NCBI GenBank assembly: GCA_030248215.1
Contig: JASANG010000446.1
Coordinates: forward strand, 22,733-86,732
Direction of reading: 5' to 3'
DNA length: 64,000 nucleotides
Origin: Enoplolaimus lenunculus
Taxonomy: Eukaryota > Nematoda > Enoplea > Enoplida > Thoracostomopsidae
Part shown: positions 59,610 through 64,000 of the stretch, piece by piece
Layout: each line of letters starts with the position of its first letter
Numbering within the stretch: position 1 is the first letter of the stretch
The notes under the pieces: model-generated
The model's database searches: none
The model's input: only the letters and a program-made list of their open reading frames with translations
What the model was told of the DNA's origin: nothing
Position numbers and translations under genes: made by a program

Positions 59610-60399
59610 TAAAATTGTGTATAAACGTTTGGGGGGAAATTTTAAATCAGGAAGCCTGAAAGAAGATGTCATTTGGACAATGAGTGTAGAAAATTATGCA
59701 CATATAGGAATAACCTTGACATCCACGGGATTTATTGTCAGCATGACAGGGAAGCCAATACAGCCTAATGCTAAGCATTTAGGAAATGTCAGACAAAAGA
59801 GCTAAGGCCTTGTCATTTAGAAAACTTTAGTATACCCCGTGACGTTGGGCGATTCTAGCCAGGCCCCAGGAAATTAAGCATTAATACTTGGTCACCCTAC
59901 TGACAATCAAACTGTTGAATGTTCAGCGTGTGAAGATTCAAGCTTAGGGCTATAGAGCAGCGTTACACTCGGAAACAGACACAAAAGAAAATTAAAACCT
60001 GGCACAAGGCCTTCTGTGAAAACTTGCTAGGTTTAAGTCTTGGGGTCCAATGGGGACTTAATGATTTTCTAGTCTCTCTCCCTAGACCTTACGGTACACG
60101 TGCAGCTTTCAGGAATTTGTTAATGCAAAGATGGTGAGTTTGGCTGGGAAGTCAAATCAATGAGTAGGAAATTCTAACCTAGGCTTAAGAGAGACTAAGA
60201 TTACAGCATCAAAGGCCACCTGCGCCTATCTGAAGGGTTGCACTTGGACAAGCCAAACTCTCCATCACCAGACACAAAGCATAACTCCAAGATAAGCTTA
60301 TATTTCCCATGCTGAGGTAGTTAGTGGGAAGAATGAACTTAAGAAAGGGTAATTCTAAGGGCAACCTTAAAAAAAATCTCTCTTTTTTCTAAATAAATC

Positions 60400-60436
<37 letters not shown>

Positions 60437-60579
60437 CCGACACCTGCAGAACTTGGGGAAGAGAAAAAGGGAGAAAAAAAAGAAAAAAACACAAGAAAAT
60501 AAAGGAAGAAAAAAGAAAAAATTACTGGGAGAGAAGAGGGACACCCACCACCACCCACACCCCCCCCCCCCCCCCCCCC
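59610..60579. other. Intron; ends in poly-A, A/G-rich and poly-C tracts
   Basis: No gene seen to 60400; a 62-codon frame (59617-59805) is unsupported. 60406-60434 is an uninterrupted run of about 29 A, followed by A/G-rich sequence and a run of about 20 C (60560-60579) directly before the satellite array. Confidence 0.5.
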
Positions 60580-62510
60580 ATAGAAAGGCGACCAGGCGAA
60601 AGCCCTGTAAGAGTTAGTCAAAGTTAACAGGGTTCTACTGGGAGAGGTAGTGAAGTCAAGGGGGTTGATTAGCGGAGCCCCAAGACGAACCCGCAAGCCG
60701 TACCCCGCCCGCCAGCCTTGTGCAGAAAACCCAGTAAATCCTTGTGGGGTAGTTAGCCAATGCAAAGACGGAGAAACCAAAAGGTGTCAGAAAAGTTACC
60801 ACAGGGATATTTCAAATAGGGCGACCAGGCGAAAGCCCTGTAAGAGTTAGTCAAAGTTAACAGGGTTCTACTGGGAGAGGTAGTGAAGTCAAGGGGGTTG
60901 ATTAGCGGAGCCCCAAGACGAACCCGCAAGCCGTACCCCGCCCGCCAGCCTTGTGCAGGGTACCCAGTAAATCCTTATAGGGCGACCAGGCGAAAGCCCT
61001 GTAAGACTTAGTCAAAGTTAACAGGGTTCTACTGGGAGAGGTAGTGAAGTCAAGGGGGTTGATTAGCGGAGCCCCAAGACGAACCCGCAAGCCGTACCCC
61101 GCCCGCCAGCCTTGTGCAACAAAACCATAGGGCGACCAGGCGAAAGCCTTGTAAGAGTTAGTCAAAGTTAACAGGGTTCTACTGGGAGAGGTAGTGAAGT
61201 CAAGGGGGTTGATTAGCGGAGCCCCAAGACGAACCCGCAAGCCGTACCCCGCCCGCCAGCCTTGTGCAGGGTACCCAGTAAATCCTTGTGGGGTAGTTAG
61301 CCAATGCAAAGACGGAGAAACCAAAAGGTGTCAGAAAAGTTACCACAGGGATATTTCAAATAGGGCGACCAGGCGAAAGCCCTGTAAGAGTTAGTCAAAG
61401 TTAACAGGGTTCTACTGGGAGAGGTAGTGAAGTCAAGGGGGTTGATTAGCGGAGCCCCAAGACGAACCCGCAAGCCGTACCCCGCCCGCCAGCCTTGTGC
61501 AGGGTACCCAGTAAATCCTTGTAGGGTTCTACTGGGAGAGGTAGTGAAGTCAAGGGGGTTGATTAGCGGAGCCCCAAGACGAACCCGCAAGCCGTACCCC
61601 GCCCGCCAGCCTTGTGCAGGGTACCCAGTAAATCCTTATAGGGCGACCAGGCGAAAGCCCTGTAAGACTTAGTCAAAGTTAACAGGGTTCTACTGGGAGA
61701 GGTAGTGAAGTCAAGGGGGTTGATTAGCGGAGCCCCAAGACGAACCCGCAAGCCGTACCCCGCCCGCCAGCCTTGTGCAGGGTACCCAGTAAATCCTTGT
61801 GGGGTAGTTAGCCAATGCAAAGACGGAGAAACCAAAAGGTGTCAGAAAAGTTACCACAGGGATATTTCAAATAGGGCGACCAGGCGAAAGCCCTGTAAGA
61901 GTTAGTCAAAGTTAACAGGGTTCTACTGGGAGAGGTAGTGAAGTCAAGGGGGTTGATTAGCGGAGCCCCAAGACGAACCCGCAAGCGTACCCCGCCCGCC
62001 AGCCTTGTGCAGAAGAACATACACCAGAAATCCTTGTAAACAGGGTTCTACTGGGAGAGGTAGTGAAGTCAAGGGGGTTGATTAGCGGAGCCCCAAGACG
62101 AACCCGCAAGCCGTACCCCGCCCGCCAGCCTTGTGCAGGGTACCCAGTAAATCCTTGTGGGGTAGTTAGCCAATGCAAAGACGGAGAAACCAAAAGGTGT
62201 CAGAAAAGTTACCCAGTAAATCCTTATAGGGCGACCAGGCGAAAGCCCTGTAAGAGTTAGTCAAAGTTAACAGGGTTCTACTGGGAGAGGTAGTGAAGTC
62301 AAGGGGGTTGATTAGCGGAGCCCCAAGACGAACCCGCAAGCCGTACCCCGCCCGCCAGCCTTGTGCAGGGTACCCAGTAAATCCTTATAGGGCGACCAGG
62401 CGAAAGCCCTGTAAGAGTTAGTCAAAGTTAACAGGGTTCTACTGGGAGAGGTAGTGAAGTCAAGGGGGTTGATTAGCGAGAAGCCCAAAAACCCTCAAGC
62501 CGTACCCCGA
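60580..62510 (+). repeat. Mosaic satellite containing a 28S rRNA core
   Basis: About 11 near-identical copies of a roughly 110-base module A (from GGGTTCTACTGGGAGAGG to CAGCCTTGTGCAG). They alternate with module B (GGGCGACCAGGCGAAAGCC to AGTTAACAG) and module C (GTAGTTAGCCAATGCAAAG to CACAGGGATATTTC). Copy spacing is about 233, 160, 153, 228, 120, 160, 232, 126, 232 and 158 bases, so modules are combined in several ways, mostly joined at CAGTAAATCCTT. Module C carries a 28-base stretch identical to the conserved 28S peptidyl-transferase region. Near-identity of copies implies recent expansion or homogenisation. Open frames on both strands are artefacts. Confidence 0.9.
60782..60809 (+). rRNA. 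28-base 28S rRNA core fragment in the satellite
   Basis: AGGTGTCAGAAAAGTTACC plus ACAGGGATA matches the near-universal eukaryotic LSU sequence; the match stops before the expected ACTGG continuation. Further copies are at 61326-61353 and 61837-61864, and a shorter one at 62195-62213. Not a functional gene. Confidence 0.6.
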
Positions 62511-62555
62511 CACACAAAATGGTACATTGAATGTAAAACGAAAATGTTATTTTAG

Positions 62556-62750
62556 CACGTAATCCATGTGTTGGCAGACCGAATGGTGCCTACGCATATA
62601 CATCATGCATTAATGTCTACTATGAATGCAACAATGGCGTAGTGGATTTTTTGGCTTGTCGTGAACTGGATCAAAATGGACAACCGCGTGTGTTCGATTC
62701 ATCGTTGACTGCTTGCGCGTCAAAAATGGAATGTTTAGCAAATGCAGCAA
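62556..62750 (+). CDS. Exon: chitin-binding peritrophin-A (CBM14) domain
   Basis: A 195-base exon starting only 46 bases after the satellite array, with a TTATTTTAG acceptor, GTGAGG donor and phase 1 on both sides. It encodes one complete six-cysteine CBM14 module: RNPCVGRPNGAYAY, TSCINVYYECNNG, DFLACRE, RVFDSSLTAC and KMEC, with the aromatic residues (YYEC, FD) that line the chitin-binding face. This module binds chitin in eggshell, peritrophic and cuticle proteins. Phase 1 symmetry matches the PAN exons at 28023 and 45152 and the tail exon at 63193, so I treat it as part of the same secreted protein. A separate gene with unseen first exons is the alternative, given the 16 kb gap. Confidence 0.75.
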
Positions 62751-63192
62751 GTGAGGTCGTAAATGATTTTTTGGAAAAAATTTCGCAACTGATTAAATGA
62801 CATAAAACATTATAAAATCTTTCAAACTTAACCCCAACACTCAATGGTTCTTTTTGTAAAGATGTTTGCTCAAGAATGAATATCAGTGACACATTTAGTG
62901 AGTGTAGTTTTTCTAATTTAATTCAGGAGGGTTGTTGGCTCTTATACAGTATCTCTCACGGTAAAGTTAGACTTCTCGGGTAAGTCTTTACAAAGCCTGA
63001 GCTTGGAACCTAAAACTAAGTCTAAGCTTAAACAGTAGGGGAATGTGCTGAAGAGCCAATGTTTTTTGTTTAATTAAGTTTTTTCAAAACAATTTTAATT
63101 GGAATGCTTTGCAAAGATAAATCGTAACATCATACGCAGTAATACACATTAACTTAAACCCGAAAAACCTTCTACGCCACTTTGGTTTTCAG
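62751..63192 (+). other. Intron between CBM14 and tail exons
   Basis: 442 bases, GTGAGG to TTTTCAG. Degenerate CTAAGTCTAAGC motifs at 63000-63035. If the donor were missed, translation would stop after 18 more codons. Confidence 0.5.
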
Positions 63193-63515
63193 GAAATTCC
63201 GCCGGAACACCGGCCGCGGGTTCATCTCAATCACAGCGACCTTATAGTCTTGACCGTTACGTTCAAGGACCCTATCCAAGTCCAATATTTCCGGTTCCAT
63301 CAACGCGACTGCGTTTCGGCGGATATGGTATCCCGCCGTACCATCAACATTCCCTACCGTACGTACAGCCGTTTCCGCCTCTGACTGGTGGACGGCAAAT
63401 CTTACTTATTTTTCGTCACTACCTCCCCGTGCCGGGAGTGGGTAATTTGCGTGCCTCTGCCTTCCTTGGATGTGGTAGCCGTTTCTCAGGCTCCCTCTCC
63501 GGAGTCGAACCCTAA
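63193..63515 (+). CDS. Exon: Pro/Tyr-rich tail running into antisense 18S rRNA
   Basis: The acceptor TTGGTTTTCAG is followed by an open frame in phase 1, matching the CBM14 donor (joined codon AGA). The first 71 residues are typical of secreted low-complexity tails: NSAGTPAAGSSQSQ, then RPYSLDRYVQGPYPSPIFP and QPFPPLTGG. At 63406 the DNA becomes the antisense strand of 18S rRNA but the frame stays open for another 36 codons (LIFRHYLPVPG ...) to TAA at 63513-63515. Either the exon was truncated by an rDNA insertion that now supplies its C-terminus, or the junction is an assembly error. Frame 0 of the same stretch is also open for 63 codons but would not splice in phase. Confidence 0.45.
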
Positions 63516-63879
63516 TTCTCCGTCACCCGTGACTACCACGGTAGTCGTGTAAACTACCGTCGAAAGTTGATAAGCCAGACATTTGAAAGAAGCGTCGCCA
63601 GTTCATTGACCATGCGATCAGCATAGTTATTCAGATTCACCAAACAACGGGCAAGCCCGATTGGTTTTGTTCTAATAAATGCGTCCTTCCCTTGCGGTCG
63701 GGACTTCATTGCATGTATTAGCTCTTAGGTTACCACAGGTATCCAAGTAGAGTAAGATCAAATAAACAATAGCTGTTGTAATGAGCCATTCGCGGTTTCA
63801 ACATTCATCGGCATGCACTTAGACATGCATGGCTTAATCTTTGAGACAAGCATATGACTACTGGCAGGATCAACCAGGT
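63406..63879 (-). rRNA. 18S rRNA, 5' 474 bases only
   Basis: On the minus strand it begins ACCTGGTTGATCCTGCCAGT at 63879, the universal SSU 5' end. It continues through GTCATATGCTTGTCTCAAAG, CGAATGGCTCATTAC, GGATACCTGTGG, AACGGCTACCACATCC and GGTAGTGACGAAAAATAA, where the match stops abruptly (normally followed by CAATACG-type sequence). All conserved blocks are intact, so the fragment is recent. The remainder of the gene (about 1.3 kb) is absent; the adjacent DNA is a host exon. Confidence 0.95.
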
Positions 63880-64000
63880 ATCACACTAACCACCAATTGC
63901 AGCAACAAGACTGGCTACCCATTAGCGGTACTGCTAATTCTAGTAAAACATACTGGCTACCCATTAGCAGCTTTTCGCCGGAAAGCACCACCACAAATCA
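63880..64000 (-). other. Probable 5' external transcribed spacer of rDNA
   Basis: Lies immediately upstream of the 18S start and has two 17-base copies of ACTGGCTACCCATTAGC (63910-63926, 63952-63968), as is common in spacers. The rDNA piece therefore includes spacer and extends beyond the window. Confidence 0.5.

Noticed and set aside
60367-62260. Many open frames of 66-140 codons on both strands with repeated Arg/Pro-rich peptides
   Set aside because: They are the same satellite module read repeatedly on either strand; no start context, splice sites or domain.
60580-62510. CRISPR-like array
   Set aside because: Direct copies are over 100 bases and vary in length, with no unique spacers, in a eukaryotic contig.

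Overview
This looks like an animal nuclear contig, most likely from a nematode. Telomere-type TTAGGC blocks (the nematode telomere unit) are scattered through it. A splice acceptor lies 12 bases before the first ATG of one gene, as in trans-spliced nematode genes. The 18S rRNA 5' end is metazoan, and the host coding pieces (a mitochondrial enzyme, and PAN and peritrophin modules) fit. Within nematodes I cannot place it; an enoplean/mermithid-like worm is a guess. The window is AT-rich, gene-poor and full of transposon debris.

Layout: 1-4080 is a heap of retroelement fossils (gag, protease, RT and envelope-like pieces, not in canonical order). 4231-12868 (+) is a complete eight-exon gene for mitochondrial L-3-hydroxyacyl-CoA dehydrogenase (HADH). 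12.9-27.4 kb is repeat-rich, with one unrecognised 158-codon reading frame (24524-25000). From 27517 to about 63515 (+) I infer one very long gene for a secreted protein: signal peptide, PAN/Apple domain, Cys-rich piece plus second PAN, Ser/Thr linker, chitin-binding peritrophin (CBM14) domain and a Pro/Tyr-rich tail. Every exon junction is phase 1. Its first large intron holds a gag-only LTR retroelement of 8,993 bp (29290-38282) with matching AGGGA target duplications. Its later introns hold many MITEs and minisatellites. A mosaic satellite carrying a 28-base 28S rRNA core sits right before the CBM14 exon. The tail exon runs straight into an antisense 5' fragment of 18S rRNA (63406-63879).

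DNA transposon debris falls into clear families. They are a TA-duplicating MITE (four copies), hAT-type MITEs with 8-bp duplications (three bounded copies and parts), Harbinger-type MITEs with TAA/TTA duplications (four bounded copies, one nested in another), and a 266-bp TTAA-duplicating MITE with a tRNA-like core (two copies). One TTAA copy is nested in another MITE whose relative at 4.4-4.65 kb still shows the empty site.

The two host genes share no evident pathway: one does mitochondrial fatty-acid beta-oxidation, the other is extracellular and presumably binds cuticle, eggshell or other chitin. Exon-level calls rest on reading frames, splice signals, phases and motif recognition by eye.
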